The position numbers and the translations under genes are program-made. The notes beneath the pieces were generated by a model. It saw nothing but the letters and a program-made list of their open reading frames with translations, was not told where the DNA came from and did no database searches. From Planctomycetota bacterium (GTDB lineage Bacteria; Planctomycetota; PUPC01; JACPCR01), in the NCBI GenBank assembly GCA_027625095.1, contig JAQBXN010000101.1:1-33233 (forward strand): 33,233 nt of DNA, written 5' to 3'. Shown here in pieces: positions 7,745 to 16,995 of this stretch (its first letter is position 1; each line of letters begins with the position of its first letter).

Positions 7745-7840
7745 CTTCATCCGTGGCCCTCTTCATCCGTGGCCCTCTTCATCCGTGGCCCGCTTCATCC
7801 GTGGCCCGCTTCATCCGTGGCCCTCTTCATCCGTGGCCCG
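7745..7840. repeat. Right array: six 16-bp repeats, inverted relative to the left array
   Basis: CTTCATCCGTGGCCC followed by T or G is repeated six times (7745-7760 through 7825-7840); only the last base of the unit varies (T,T,G,G,T,G). It is inverted relative to the 17-bp array at 6841-6908. It ends 2 bp before the TAA (minus strand) of the giant gene, so it also occupies that gene's 3' end. A plus-strand transcript spanning both arrays could fold into a long hairpin enclosing the GxxExxY message. Confidence 0.97.
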
Positions 7841-7842
7841 CT

Positions 7843-10800
7843 TTACAGAGCCAGCAGTATCTTTCTCGCCTCATCCCGCGTCTCGCGTGCGAAACGGGGC
7901 CACTTTTTATTGAGGATCTCTTTTAAAAGAGATTGTGTTTCGGCTTTTCTCTTTTGGGCTTTAAGGAAACGTGCCAGATTGAGCCACGGTAGGGGATCGT
8001 CTTCGAGCACCTCTATGGCGCGCCGGCACGCCTCTTCGCCAGTTGCAAAAATCTGGTGCAACTTTTTGCCATCTGCACCTAGTCCGGCCTGTAGCTTGGC
8101 GTATTCATCTGCGATGCTGAACAAGGTTGGACGGTAATTGACCGCTTTTTCGTAGGGCGCGACGGCTTCCTGGTGACGGTTTTTTGAAATCAGGATTTTG
8201 GCGAATTCCTGGTGGCCTTCGGCTTCGCGGGGACGGGCTTCCGGCATGGAGGTGAAGGCGTCCATGGCCAGGCGGTAGCGATCCGTCTTTTCGTAGAGCT
8301 GGCCGAGCTGCTTGTAGATCTGGACGTTTTGAGGGTCGAGCTTGATCCATGAGAGGTATTCCGATTCGGCGAGATCCTGGCGTCCCTCTTTGATGAAGCC
8401 GTTGATGACCTTTTCGCGAAGGGTGGTGTCTTTCGGCATCAGGTCGGCGGCGATGGAGTATTGCTGCAGCGATTGCAGGTTTTTGCCGGCCTTTTCATAA
8501 GCGTCGCCGAACGTTATTCGCATGTGCGGCATTTCACCGCCCTTGAGCATGTTCTTTTCGTAGTAGGCGACCATGTCATCGAGGCCGCCACCTTTCGCGT
8601 CCTCCTTCAAAACCTTTATCAGGTTGTCGGTGAGATTGCGGTAATACCAGTCGTTACGGTTACGGTTGAGCAGTGACATGCCCCGAAGGAACGCTTCGTA
8701 TGACTTTTCAGTCTCGCCCATGTTTCGGTAGGCATTACCCATCGCGGTGTAGAACTGTGATACGTAGCTCGGCTGCAGTTGTCCGAGGTAGCGCATCCAG
8801 CGCATGCCGTGCTCGAGGCATTCGACTTCGGTGATGTAGTCTTCGGCTTCACGGCACCACGAAGCGACGGTCTCGGCGTTCCAGTAATAACGGCGATAGT
8901 TGGGATGTTTGAGCAGTTCGAGTACCGCCACGCGGCCCTCTTTGTTGCGGCGAAGTTTGTACAGGCAGAAGCCGCGATTGTAGAGGAAGGTCTCTTCCTG
9001 AAGGTTGCCTGCAGCTTTCCAGGGCTCGAGAACTTCCAGTGCGCTTTCCCAGCGCTTGAAGTGGTTGTTTGTGTAGAGCGCGTAAAGTTGGCTGTATGCC
9101 TGTTGCTTCTGATTGTCCGCGGTATTCATCCCGAGCAGTTTCCGGTATCCGCGGTCAGCCAAATCGAACAGGTCCCGTCTGTAATTTGAAGCGTAGCTGG
9201 CGAATTGCGCTCCGTTAAAGACTCGCAGCGGATGGTCGCTGGCGACGGCGGCTTCGGCCATCTTGGTAACAGAACCTGCCATTCCGAGCTGCTCGACGCA
9301 GTTCCACAGGTTGCCCTGATTATAGGTGTTCGAATTGCCCTCCTGGAAATGCCCTTCACCGAGGCGCAGGATCTCTTCCTGCAAGGCATCTTTCAGGTCA
9401 GTGGGAAGCCCTCTGTTTCGCATGGCCAGCCAGCTCATTTCGGTAAAACGATTGAACACGTTCTGTCCGTAATTCTGGAGTTGTCTGTCCCACTTCTTCC
9501 AGGCTTCATAGGCTATCCTTGCGGCCAGCACATAATTCTTCTGCGTGTGGCCCACATGCTGGATCACCAGGTCGTGCGCGTACCACAGATTCCAATCGGC
9601 ATGGTAGCCGTGGTTTTCCTCAAGCAGCTTTTGGGCCACAACCACCTGGTTGTCGTTCACCAGCCACTGCACGAGTTGGTAAAGAATGCTCGACGCGTTC
9701 GGACTTTGCTGCTCGATAAGTTCACGATAAATCTGTGTGGCAAGGGGACGTGTCTCATTGTAGCTGCTGAGACTGGATGCAATGTTGCGAAGCATGTTGA
9801 AACGTTCATCGACCGTGACCTGCAGTTCGTCGCTGCGGGCCAGGGTGATTAGTTTTTCGACAATCTGGCGCACTTTCTGGTCTGTTCGGCTGTTCGGAAT
9901 CAGGCGGGAGACCGCGGCCTGGATGACGTTCTGTTTCTGATGGCCTGGCAGAATCTCCATTTGGGAAACGACATACTCGTACATCCGGTCGAAAGCCTTT
10001 GCCTCGACAAAGAAATCCATAAGCGACGCCGTCACATTCTGCAGATCCTTTTCCGAAATCTTGTGCAGATTTTCCAGGTGCGGTTTGAGGTCCTGTTTCC
10101 GCAGTTGTGCGATATGCGCGGCGAGGATGGCACCGCAGTTTCGTATCCAGATCTCTTTGGCTTCAGTCAGTTCGGGCACTCGCTTTTCAATTTGCAAGAG
10201 CGTGGCTTCGTCGTTCATCATGGAACGTAGCTGGCTCAGGGAACGCTGGCCGTAGGTCGATGCGTAGTTCTTATTTCTGAAAATATCGAAGTATAGGCTG
10301 ACTGTGCGTTCCTTATCTTCTGTACCCTGCAGGACACTCGCTGCCTGATACATGGGCCAGCCGTTGTTTGCGTAAGCAGGCGACCGTTGCATGGCTAGCC
10401 AGGCAGACACGGCAAGGTCGATCTTCTTCTGGTTCTGCCAGCGATTGGCGAGCTGTTGCAGGACGTTCGGCATGATGGCCAGGGCCCGGAAATACTGGTC
10501 CCGTGCTGCGGCGATTTCCTCTTCCGTACCGGTCAGTTTCTTGAGGCCATGCCAGGTGTAGGCGAGCCGGACATCATACGGATCCTGCTTACAGAGCTTG
10601 TCGAGCAGTTCTGTGCCGCCGTCCGCATCGCCTGCGGCGAAACGGGCATTCAGCAACAGGCGGGGCCAGACTGGGTCCTGGGGTTCAGCCTTATAAAGCC
10701 CCTCGAGTGTTTCGTGGTAGGTCTCTTGTTTATCGCTGAGCGCGAGGCAGAGCAGCTTTGCCTGCGTCCATTCTCGGGTGCGAGGGTCTTCGTTTCCGGC

Positions 10801-13800
10801 CTTCACTTCGCACTCTTTCAGGAACATCGCGGCAAGTTTTTGGTCCGTCGCTGCGAGCTTGATGCGCAGCCGAAACGCCACTTCCATCAGGCCGATGCAG
10901 ACGTCGTATTCACGGAGCAGCCTGGCGTGATTCTCGTGCAGCTCCTGCAACCGCTTCTGCGTTTCCTCAGGAACTTTGCCTTCCTTGATCTCCTTGGGAA
11001 GAGACTGCTTGATGAGATCTCTGAGACTCTCCATCTCCTTCATCATTACGGCTTTCCTCTCGGACAACGCGCCCTGGAACTTTTCGAGAGCCTTGAACGC
11101 CGTTCCAAACTCCTTTGCCTTTGCGAGCTCTACAATCTTCTCCCAGTCAGGGAGCAGCTCTTTTGCAAGCTTGGTTTCGTTTTCCTGGCGAAGGCTTTCC
11201 TGGTGCTTCCGCAGTAGGTCGAGCTGGCCTCGGTTACGCAATTGGTTGATCAGATTCTGATGAAGGTATCTGTTATTCGCATAGCTGGGGAAGCGCTTGA
11301 ACATCTCCGCGTGCAGCTTGATGCACAGCTCAGCCTTGTCGTGGTTGATCAGCGGATAAATCGATTGGCTGAGCAGGTTGTAGGCGTGCTGCGGATCTTT
11401 GATTTTGTCGAAGGTTTCCTCGAGGTGTTTGCTGGCCTTTTCCATATCGCCTGAGTTGGCAAGAATCTGCCAGCGCATCAGCTCGATTTGTTTCTGGAGG
11501 GCTTCATTGAGCGCCTTGCTGTTGGCCATCGCGTCCATGAACTGCGTGGCCTCGGTGTGGTAGCCGTAGCTGATGAGCGCCTGGGCGCCGCCGATGGCCG
11601 CGGCAAGGTCGGCCTCTGTATCCAACCTTTTGAAAAGAGGCAGCATGACCGCTGTCCATTCCCTGTTTCGGCCCCCGTTTCTGTGAAGTGAGTGGAAAAT
11701 CGTCGTGCGGAGCACGCCGGGAAGGTCGTCTCGCTGACCGAGTTCGTTCAAGCGTTTCTGTGATTCGAAAGTGCCTTTGTAACTCTGATGGAATCGCACC
11801 GCGCCATGCACTTGCGGGCCGGGGCTCGGATACCTTTTTTCGTCGTTCAGAATTTCATTCAGCAGCTTATAGGCTCGCCTGTGCTCCCTGTTATAGGCCG
11901 TGTAAAGCGCCTGGTAGACCGTGTTATGGTCGTTCGCAGTGCGCGCCTGCTCTTCGAGAACTTTCCAGGCTTCGTCGTGGCGTCTGAGTTGGAACAGGGC
12001 GTTCAATTTTGCGCTGGTGAGTGGAGCGGGCATGGGGTCGAGTTTTGCCTTCTCGATCAGGTTTTCGTGCCGGGCAATGTATTGAAGGGCCAGCTCAGGG
12101 TGGGTGGTTTGAAGTGCGTTGGCCGCACGAGCGAGGCAGTCCGTACTGGTCGAAAACCTCTTCAGAGCCTTGTCCCAGACCTCATGGGCAGTGGCCTTCA
12201 GTTCCGTCGAAGAGTTGGCGTAGTTATAAGCCTGTCCGTAATAGTTAAGCGCCTGGCTCGGGTCTTTCTCTGCCTCTGCAAGTTCCAGGAAATACTCCGT
12301 AGCCTCGGTGAACGCTCCGAGCGTGGCGAGTTCGTATCCGCAATGCTGCCTCTGAGTCGCGTCTGCGGCCAAAGGGATCGCCTTGAGTAGCGATGTCTTG
12401 GTTTGCTCACGATCTCCGAGGTGATAATCGAACCAGGCGAACTCCAACCAGAGGGCGGAATTCTTTGCCACGTCCAGCATCGGCTCGAACACACGCCGGG
12501 CGGCTCCGAGCCGGTGCCTGGAGGCCAGCGAAAGCGCAAGATCGAGCCGCGTCTGGAGAGAGTCCGGATTCGCAAGCAGCGAACGTTGAAGATAGACCTC
12601 GTCGGCCGCGTCCCAGCGAACGACCAGCGTCTTGCCACCTTCGAGATTGATGGTCTGGACATTATTCCGTCGGAGGTAGCTCTGGGGATAGAGCTGGGTG
12701 GAGTAACCATAACTGCCACGCCCTCGGCTTTCCTTGGCGAATGAGAAGCCGCCGACCTCTAACTTCCCGAGCATTCGAGAATCAATGTCGAGGTGCTCAA
12801 GGCCCAGGCTGAAGTAATCACCGGCCGATTTGTTCCCCTTCTTCCTGCCTGCGGAAAATTGCAGGTCGATGTCGAAACTACGGCTATCAAGAGAGGACAT
12901 TTCTGAGGACCTTCCGAGCCGGTCGCCGAAGAATTTCTCGCTTTGGGCTTTTTCTTCGCTCTTGGTCCGCCGAGGGCCCCTGCTTTCGCCACTCCATGCG
13001 CCGATGAGTTTAAGCGAATCGATTTCGTCTTCTCCGTATTCGAATTCACCGTCGGATTCGACATTTTTTTCCAGTTCAGATATGGCATCCTCACCAAGGA
13101 AATCGAGACGGGATTCACGACCGTTTAGCTCTTTCGATTTGCTATTACCAAAGAGATCGCCTACCTCGTCATCATCGCTGGAAGGGAGGCCCATTCCACT
13201 GTAATCGGGGATAGAGGAGAGGAGATCACGAACGTTGTAGAGCTGTAAATTTCCTGATCGGCGGTTTTCGTGCCAAATCTCGCTTCCGGAGTTCGTTGCC
13301 ATCAGCATCGAACTAAGGGATGAGGTGTAAATGGTGCCACCACCACCGCCGCTGCCTCCCCATTGCTGGGCGGATTCCTGGAATTGCTTTTCCACCTGCA
13401 TCAGGGCCTGTGCCTCTTCGAAGATTTCCTGCGGCACAAAACTGATTGGTGGCGTTGGGATGCGGACCTGCTTCAGGTCTGGTTTGGGCTTCTTCGGTTT
13501 AGTGCGAGCAACGATATCCGGGGAGCTGTTGGTGACGCCTTCAAGTTCCCCTTTCCAGTCGAGCATGCGTCTGCGGCGAACGATGCCGAATCTCTTGTAA
13601 TCCTCTTCGCTCTCCAGGCAGAGGAAGGCGGTGAACGGCGACATGATCTGATAATTCAAGGAAGTGGCGATGACTTGGTCACGCAGGTACGCATCAGCCT
13701 CCGTGCTGCTGATGCCCATACGGGCGCGAAGCGAGTCCATGTGTGCGGTGGCCCAGAGACGCGGAACGAAATGGTTCTGTTCGCTGTTGCCTTCAAGATC

Positions 13801-16215
13801 GAGGGGATATTCCTTCTTGAAAGGCTGACCCTCGGCGATGCCGGAGACGATAGCCTTGCCCTTGCCGCCCTTGACGATTCGCCCGAGCACGATAGCCGTC
13901 TCCCCTTCGGAAACCGTGCCCAAACTCTCAGGATAAAGGCCACCGGCAGTGACACCCTCAAACTTCACCTGCACGCTGCGGTACACAGGTCGTGAAAAAT
14001 CTGAAAGAATGGATTCGGCGGCGAGGAAAACATTATCGACGCCTTCGACCGCACGAAATGTCCCGCCCTTCTGGTTGGCGAGCCCTTCAAGCACCAGCCG
14101 GTCGTAAGACGAACCGATCGATACGCAGCTCACCTCAGAGGGGATATCTTGAAGTGCAGCAACGATGGCCTTCACAAGCCCGGCGCCCTCTTCCTTTCCG
14201 AGGGTGTTCACACCATCGCCCACGTAAACGATGTGGGTGTTCCCTTCAGAAGGCAGCTTTGCGGAGATGGCTTCAAAGGTCTTGAGCAGATCTGTGCCGC
14301 CTAACGGCTTGCGCTGATCAAGGAATTTGTAAACGCGCCGTGCATCGCCTGGTTTCGCTACCTGAAAGTCTTCGTCCAAAAAAAACGTGTCGTAACCCGA
14401 GAGAGCGACGTTGAATTGCCAGCCCTCGACCATCTCGGCCGCGGCTGCGGCGAACTCTCTGGCCACGCTGAACGACTGTGGATCAACCGAACCAGATCCG
14501 TCCACGACGATGAGCAATCGTTCCGGCGGTTTACGGTCGCCGGCGAAGACTGCCGGTGAAATCTGAGCCAGGAAATAGCCCTCCTCGTCATCCGGACGTT
14601 TGTTGGTCAGTACTAGAAATTCGTTCGATTCAGGGACGCCCCAGGTGACATTGAAGTCGTTGGCGGGTGTGTAATTCTTCGCCGAGAAGGCGACTGTGCC
14701 GCGGCTCTTGTTTTTTGCCATCCCGATTTCGGTGTGATGGGTTGGACATTCGAGGTCAAGAATGTCAGCCGATGAAAGAATCTTGACGCCCATGGAAAGC
14801 GACCGAAGGGGATTCTTCTTGAGCATCTCGCTCACCAGTGGGAAGGTGTAGCTGAGCTTGCCATCGCGGCGGGGCAGTACCTGGGTGTATCCGAGCTGGA
14901 TACGCTTCTCAGAATTCGGTTCGATGGGATACACCCGCATCTTGAACAGGTTGCCTCCGGCCCATTCGAGCATGGCCGGGTCGCGCTGTTCGCGGCGGAT
15001 GTATTCGAAGATCTGCCGTGCGCTCTGTTGTTCAAGCACCTCGCCCACGATGCGGGTTGTGCCCACATACATGGCAAACTCGCTGATGGTCGCGCCGCCG
15101 GGCACTGTATAGAAGAACGTGCCTTCGAGTCGCCGATCCGTGTGGTTGAAAAACGTCATGTCGATAAAGGTGCGCGCCACACCATCGACGACCGTCACAT
15201 CGACGTCATACCCATGAATCTCGAGTGGCAATCGTTTGCCGGCCTCCTGAGTGCTGGCGATGAGCTGCGCCACGGATTCGTCCGCCTCGAGCAGGGCCTG
15301 CGTCTGGAGGAGCCAGTCTCGGGTGCCAGTTTTTGCCGCATCGACGGTGACGCCATCTTTACTGAGAAGACCAAACTTTCCTTTTTCGATTACTTTGCCG
15401 CCGAGCTGGACGGAGCCTTCGTCGACCTCACAGATGGTCTTGCCGGCAAATTCGCCGACACCGGTGGCGAGGATGAACTCGGTTCCGAGGGCGACTGCTT
15501 CGCCTTCTTTTGTCTTGATCGTGAATTTCATCTCGTCTTTGGATTTGACGACCGTGGCATACACAGCGCCTTCGAGAAGAGACCAACTTCGAGCGCCGAC
15601 GAATTGGATATGGGTGCCGGAACGCAAGGCAAGCGTAGAGCCGTCCGGCCCCTGAACGATGGCGCCAAAGCCGCTGTTGGCCGGGATACGGATGGATTCG
15701 CCTTCTTGGATGTGGTCGCCGCGCTGGAGGAGATGCCAGCGATTGTCTGCCTCGCCTTTAAGGAGAAGAAGGCCGCGGACGCGGAGGACATAGGAAGAGG
15801 AAACAGGAATTGGGGATTTGGAATTCGGGTTGGCTGCCTGCTGGTTAGGTTTATCTGGGCCTGCTTCGTTGAAGTTTGGGTTGATAGGGGCATTGGGGCC
15901 GCCGCCAAGCCCGAAGAGGATGAGCAGCCCGAGTAATAATACTGCCGCAATAGCCCAGTACCGTAATGAGCCCCAATCAGCTCCGTTTTCCAAATTCCTG
16001 ATTCCTAATTCCTTCTCCAGTTCAGCCCCCATCGAAGGCGCGGTGGCTCCCTCGACCAAGAGATCCAGATTGTTCCATGTGGCTTCCAGCATTTCGATCT
16101 CCTCTTTGAATTCAGGATGGTCGGTGATGTATTCGTTGAGCTCACGAGTTTCTTCCTCCGTGAGTTCGTCGTTCAGGCGATGTGTGATGAGTTCGCGTGC
16201 TTTTTCAATGTTCAT
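7843..16215 (-). CDS. Giant membrane protein: anti-sigma-like N-terminus, FecR-like, VIT, VWA, long TPR region
   Basis: One uninterrupted 2790-residue frame, roughly 300 kDa. Residues 1-55 form a helical, Cys-free anti-sigma-like domain, so there is no zinc HxxxCxxC motif. A membrane helix spans about 87-104 (AIAAVLLLGLLILFGLGGG). A FecR-like region follows at about 140-300, then a VIT domain at about 325-455 and a VWA domain at about 565-750 with MIDAS DGSGS at 572-576, T641 and D667. Residues about 930-1190 are a low-complexity linker with a poly-Gly run and acidic patches; from about 1205 to the end there are TPR-like helical repeats. The start has GGAG seven bases upstream. It lies 90 bp downstream of the ECF sigma gene on the same strand and is its obvious regulator. 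Topology predicts the sigma-binding part inside and some 2650 residues outside the cytoplasm. Ligand unknown. Confidence 0.92.
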   Translation of the reverse strand: MNIEKARELITHRLNDELTEEETRELNEYITDHPEFKEEIEMLEATWNNLDLLVEGATAPSMGAELEKELGIRNLENGADWGSLRYWAIAAVLLLGLLILFGLGGGPNAPINPNFNEAGPDKPNQQAANPNSKSPIPVSSSYVLRVRGLLLLKGEADNRWHLLQRGDHIQEGESIRIPANSGFGAIVQGPDGSTLALRSGTHIQFVGARSWSLLEGAVYATVVKSKDEMKFTIKTKEGEAVALGTEFILATGVGEFAGKTICEVDEGSVQLGGKVIEKGKFGLLSKDGVTVDAAKTGTRDWLLQTQALLEADESVAQLIASTQEAGKRLPLEIHGYDVDVTVVDGVARTFIDMTFFNHTDRRLEGTFFYTVPGGATISEFAMYVGTTRIVGEVLEQQSARQIFEYIRREQRDPAMLEWAGGNLFKMRVYPIEPNSEKRIQLGYTQVLPRRDGKLSYTFPLVSEMLKKNPLRSLSMGVKILSSADILDLECPTHHTEIGMAKNKSRGTVAFSAKNYTPANDFNVTWGVPESNEFLVLTNKRPDDEEGYFLAQISPAVFAGDRKPPERLLIVVDGSGSVDPQSFSVAREFAAAAAEMVEGWQFNVALSGYDTFFLDEDFQVAKPGDARRVYKFLDQRKPLGGTDLLKTFEAISAKLPSEGNTHIVYVGDGVNTLGKEEGAGLVKAIVAALQDIPSEVSCVSIGSSYDRLVLEGLANQKGGTFRAVEGVDNVFLAAESILSDFSRPVYRSVQVKFEGVTAGGLYPESLGTVSEGETAIVLGRIVKGGKGKAIVSGIAEGQPFKKEYPLDLEGNSEQNHFVPRLWATAHMDSLRARMGISSTEADAYLRDQVIATSLNYQIMSPFTAFLCLESEEDYKRFGIVRRRRMLDWKGELEGVTNSSPDIVARTKPKKPKPDLKQVRIPTPPISFVPQEIFEEAQALMQVEKQFQESAQQWGGSGGGGGTIYTSSLSSMLMATNSGSEIWHENRRSGNLQLYNVRDLLSSIPDYSGMGLPSSDDDEVGDLFGNSKSKELNGRESRLDFLGEDAISELEKNVESDGEFEYGEDEIDSLKLIGAWSGESRGPRRTKSEEKAQSEKFFGDRLGRSSEMSSLDSRSFDIDLQFSAGRKKGNKSAGDYFSLGLEHLDIDSRMLGKLEVGGFSFAKESRGRGSYGYSTQLYPQSYLRRNNVQTINLEGGKTLVVRWDAADEVYLQRSLLANPDSLQTRLDLALSLASRHRLGAARRVFEPMLDVAKNSALWLEFAWFDYHLGDREQTKTSLLKAIPLAADATQRQHCGYELATLGAFTEATEYFLELAEAEKDPSQALNYYGQAYNYANSSTELKATAHEVWDKALKRFSTSTDCLARAANALQTTHPELALQYIARHENLIEKAKLDPMPAPLTSAKLNALFQLRRHDEAWKVLEEQARTANDHNTVYQALYTAYNREHRRAYKLLNEILNDEKRYPSPGPQVHGAVRFHQSYKGTFESQKRLNELGQRDDLPGVLRTTIFHSLHRNGGRNREWTAVMLPLFKRLDTEADLAAAIGGAQALISYGYHTEATQFMDAMANSKALNEALQKQIELMRWQILANSGDMEKASKHLEETFDKIKDPQHAYNLLSQSIYPLINHDKAELCIKLHAEMFKRFPSYANNRYLHQNLINQLRNRGQLDLLRKHQESLRQENETKLAKELLPDWEKIVELAKAKEFGTAFKALEKFQGALSERKAVMMKEMESLRDLIKQSLPKEIKEGKVPEETQKRLQELHENHARLLREYDVCIGLMEVAFRLRIKLAATDQKLAAMFLKECEVKAGNEDPRTREWTQAKLLCLALSDKQETYHETLEGLYKAEPQDPVWPRLLLNARFAAGDADGGTELLDKLCKQDPYDVRLAYTWHGLKKLTGTEEEIAAARDQYFRALAIMPNVLQQLANRWQNQKKIDLAVSAWLAMQRSPAYANNGWPMYQAASVLQGTEDKERTVSLYFDIFRNKNYASTYGQRSLSQLRSMMNDEATLLQIEKRVPELTEAKEIWIRNCGAILAAHIAQLRKQDLKPHLENLHKISEKDLQNVTASLMDFFVEAKAFDRMYEYVVSQMEILPGHQKQNVIQAAVSRLIPNSRTDQKVRQIVEKLITLARSDELQVTVDERFNMLRNIASSLSSYNETRPLATQIYRELIEQQSPNASSILYQLVQWLVNDNQVVVAQKLLEENHGYHADWNLWYAHDLVIQHVGHTQKNYVLAARIAYEAWKKWDRQLQNYGQNVFNRFTEMSWLAMRNRGLPTDLKDALQEEILRLGEGHFQEGNSNTYNQGNLWNCVEQLGMAGSVTKMAEAAVASDHPLRVFNGAQFASYASNYRRDLFDLADRGYRKLLGMNTADNQKQQAYSQLYALYTNNHFKRWESALEVLEPWKAAGNLQEETFLYNRGFCLYKLRRNKEGRVAVLELLKHPNYRRYYWNAETVASWCREAEDYITEVECLEHGMRWMRYLGQLQPSYVSQFYTAMGNAYRNMGETEKSYEAFLRGMSLLNRNRNDWYYRNLTDNLIKVLKEDAKGGGLDDMVAYYEKNMLKGGEMPHMRITFGDAYEKAGKNLQSLQQYSIAADLMPKDTTLREKVINGFIKEGRQDLAESEYLSWIKLDPQNVQIYKQLGQLYEKTDRYRLAMDAFTSMPEARPREAEGHQEFAKILISKNRHQEAVAPYEKAVNYRPTLFSIADEYAKLQAGLGADGKKLHQIFATGEEACRRAIEVLEDDPLPWLNLARFLKAQKRKAETQSLLKEILNKKWPRFARETRDEARKILLAL

Positions 16216-16285
16216 GGTGTGCTCCGTGCGGGGCTATCGTGGACTCGACTCGCTGGGCTCGTTTGGTCTGAATGGGGGAGGCACA

Positions 16286-16309
16286 ACACTCCAACACTCC
16301 ATTCTTCAT
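16286..16309. repeat. Short CACTCCA-type 8-bp array
   Basis: Two exact units ACACTCCA (16286-16293, 16294-16301) followed by a degenerate TTCTTCAT. On the minus strand the sigma factor stop TGA (16308-16306) falls inside the degenerate unit. It belongs to the same repeat family as 1378-1425 and 20646-20693. It lies in the short spacer between the sigma gene and the giant gene. Confidence 0.7.
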
Positions 16310-16875
16310 TTCAGTCCCCCCAATTCCTCTGCCAACTTCAGATGTGCTCGATGGATGCGCATCCGGACGGTATTGAGCGTCACGCCCATCACTTCCGCGG
16401 CGTCCCTGTAGCTCAAGCCCTGGAGCTTCACGAGGACCAAGGGCTCGCGAAGCTCTTCGGCGAGGGCATCGACCGCTCGGCGGACACGGGTGACCTCCTC
16501 GTTGGTCTCCGTTTCAGTGTCGGGGCCTGGGCGACTCGTAGTGTGTTCGTCCAGGATAGTGGAGGTTTCTTCGGACATGGTGTTCCTGCGTCTCAGATGA
16601 TCCCGAAAAAGATTGGTTGCGATGCAATAGAGCCAAGTCTTCACAGAACTCCTCGCCTCAAAACGTTCCAGGCCCTTCAGGGCTCTTAGAAAGCAATCCT
16701 GTGTGAGGTCTTCGGCCAGTTGTTCGTGCTGGCAGCGGCGGGCCAGGTAAGACCGGATTGGCCCTGCATATTTCTGATACAGCGCGCAAAATGCCGTCCG
16801 TCTGGATGCCCCGTCCCCAGCCTGGAACTCGGCGACGAGTTCTGAGTCCGGCTTCGAATTGGATGCTGAATCCAT
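16306..16875 (-). CDS. ECF-family RNA polymerase sigma factor
   Basis: A 189-residue group 4 sigma factor. Region 2 (about residues 30-100) includes the conserved AEDLTQDCFLRAL and SSVKTWLYCIATNLFRDHLRRR segments. After a polar linker, region 4 (about 125-180) shows LREPLVLVKLQGLSYRDAAE and the recognition helix area TLNTVRMRIHRAHLKL. Regions 1.1 and 3 are absent, as usual for ECF factors. The ATG at 16875 has GAGG six bases upstream. The next gene on this strand is the giant anti-sigma-like protein, the standard sigma/regulator order. A candidate ECF promoter sits immediately upstream at 16899-16925 and suggests autoregulation. Confidence 0.96.
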   Translation of the reverse strand: MDSASNSKPDSELVAEFQAGDGASRRTAFCALYQKYAGPIRSYLARRCQHEQLAEDLTQDCFLRALKGLERFEARSSVKTWLYCIATNLFRDHLRRRNTMSEETSTILDEHTTSRPGPDTETETNEEVTRVRRAVDALAEELREPLVLVKLQGLSYRDAAEVMGVTLNTVRMRIHRAHLKLAEELGGLK

Positions 16876-16898
16876 GGAATTCCTCAGATGCTGAGGCG

Positions 16899-16925
16899 TA
16901 GACGGGCGAGAGCAAAGGTTGTTTC
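16899..16925 (-). promoter_or_regulatory. Candidate ECF-type promoter for the sigma factor / giant gene
   Basis: Read on the minus strand, GAAAC (16925-16921) is followed by exactly 16 bases and CGTCTA (16904-16899). This fits the known ECF pattern of an AAC-containing -35 and a CGTC-type -10 at this spacing. The start codon is 23 bases beyond the -10, giving a short leader. The same AAC-N16-CGTCTA layout occurs in the opposite direction at 16996-17023. Confidence 0.6.
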
Positions 16926-16995
16926 GGAAATTCTAATTTTCAGGAATGGGGAATTAGGAATCTCGGCAGGAAAGCCCCTCTGAAACAAGTATCCT

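Larger units (their letters stand above)
6841..7840 (+). mobile_element. Candidate mobile cassette: GxxExxY gene between inverted short-repeat arrays
   Basis: A single gene with its own ribosome binding site (CGGGAG, 6926-6931) lies between an array of (CACGGATGAAGAAGGGC)x4 and an inverted array of six 16-bp units. The unit fills exactly the space between two convergent genes: the left array holds the stop codon of the amidase, and the right array ends 2 bp from the stop codon of the giant minus-strand gene. There is no transposase and no clear target duplication. Calling it mobile is inference from the inverted-repeat architecture and from general experience that GxxExxY genes occur in scattered copies next to such repeats. 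Confidence 0.45.

Noticed and set aside
6841..7840. CRISPR-like arrays
   Set aside because: Units of 16-17 bp are directly adjacent with no spacers, and there is no cas gene; these are plain tandem arrays.
7769..8137. Plus-strand frame of 122 codons beginning in the right repeat array
   Set aside because: It is made of translated repeat (repeating IRGPL/HPWP) followed by the antisense of the giant gene; no independent coding signal.
10456..11217. Long plus-strand frames antisense to the giant gene (also 11788-12390, 13363-13995, 15028-15936)
   Set aside because: They mirror the codon bias of the real minus-strand gene, overlap it fully and show no recognisable domain.
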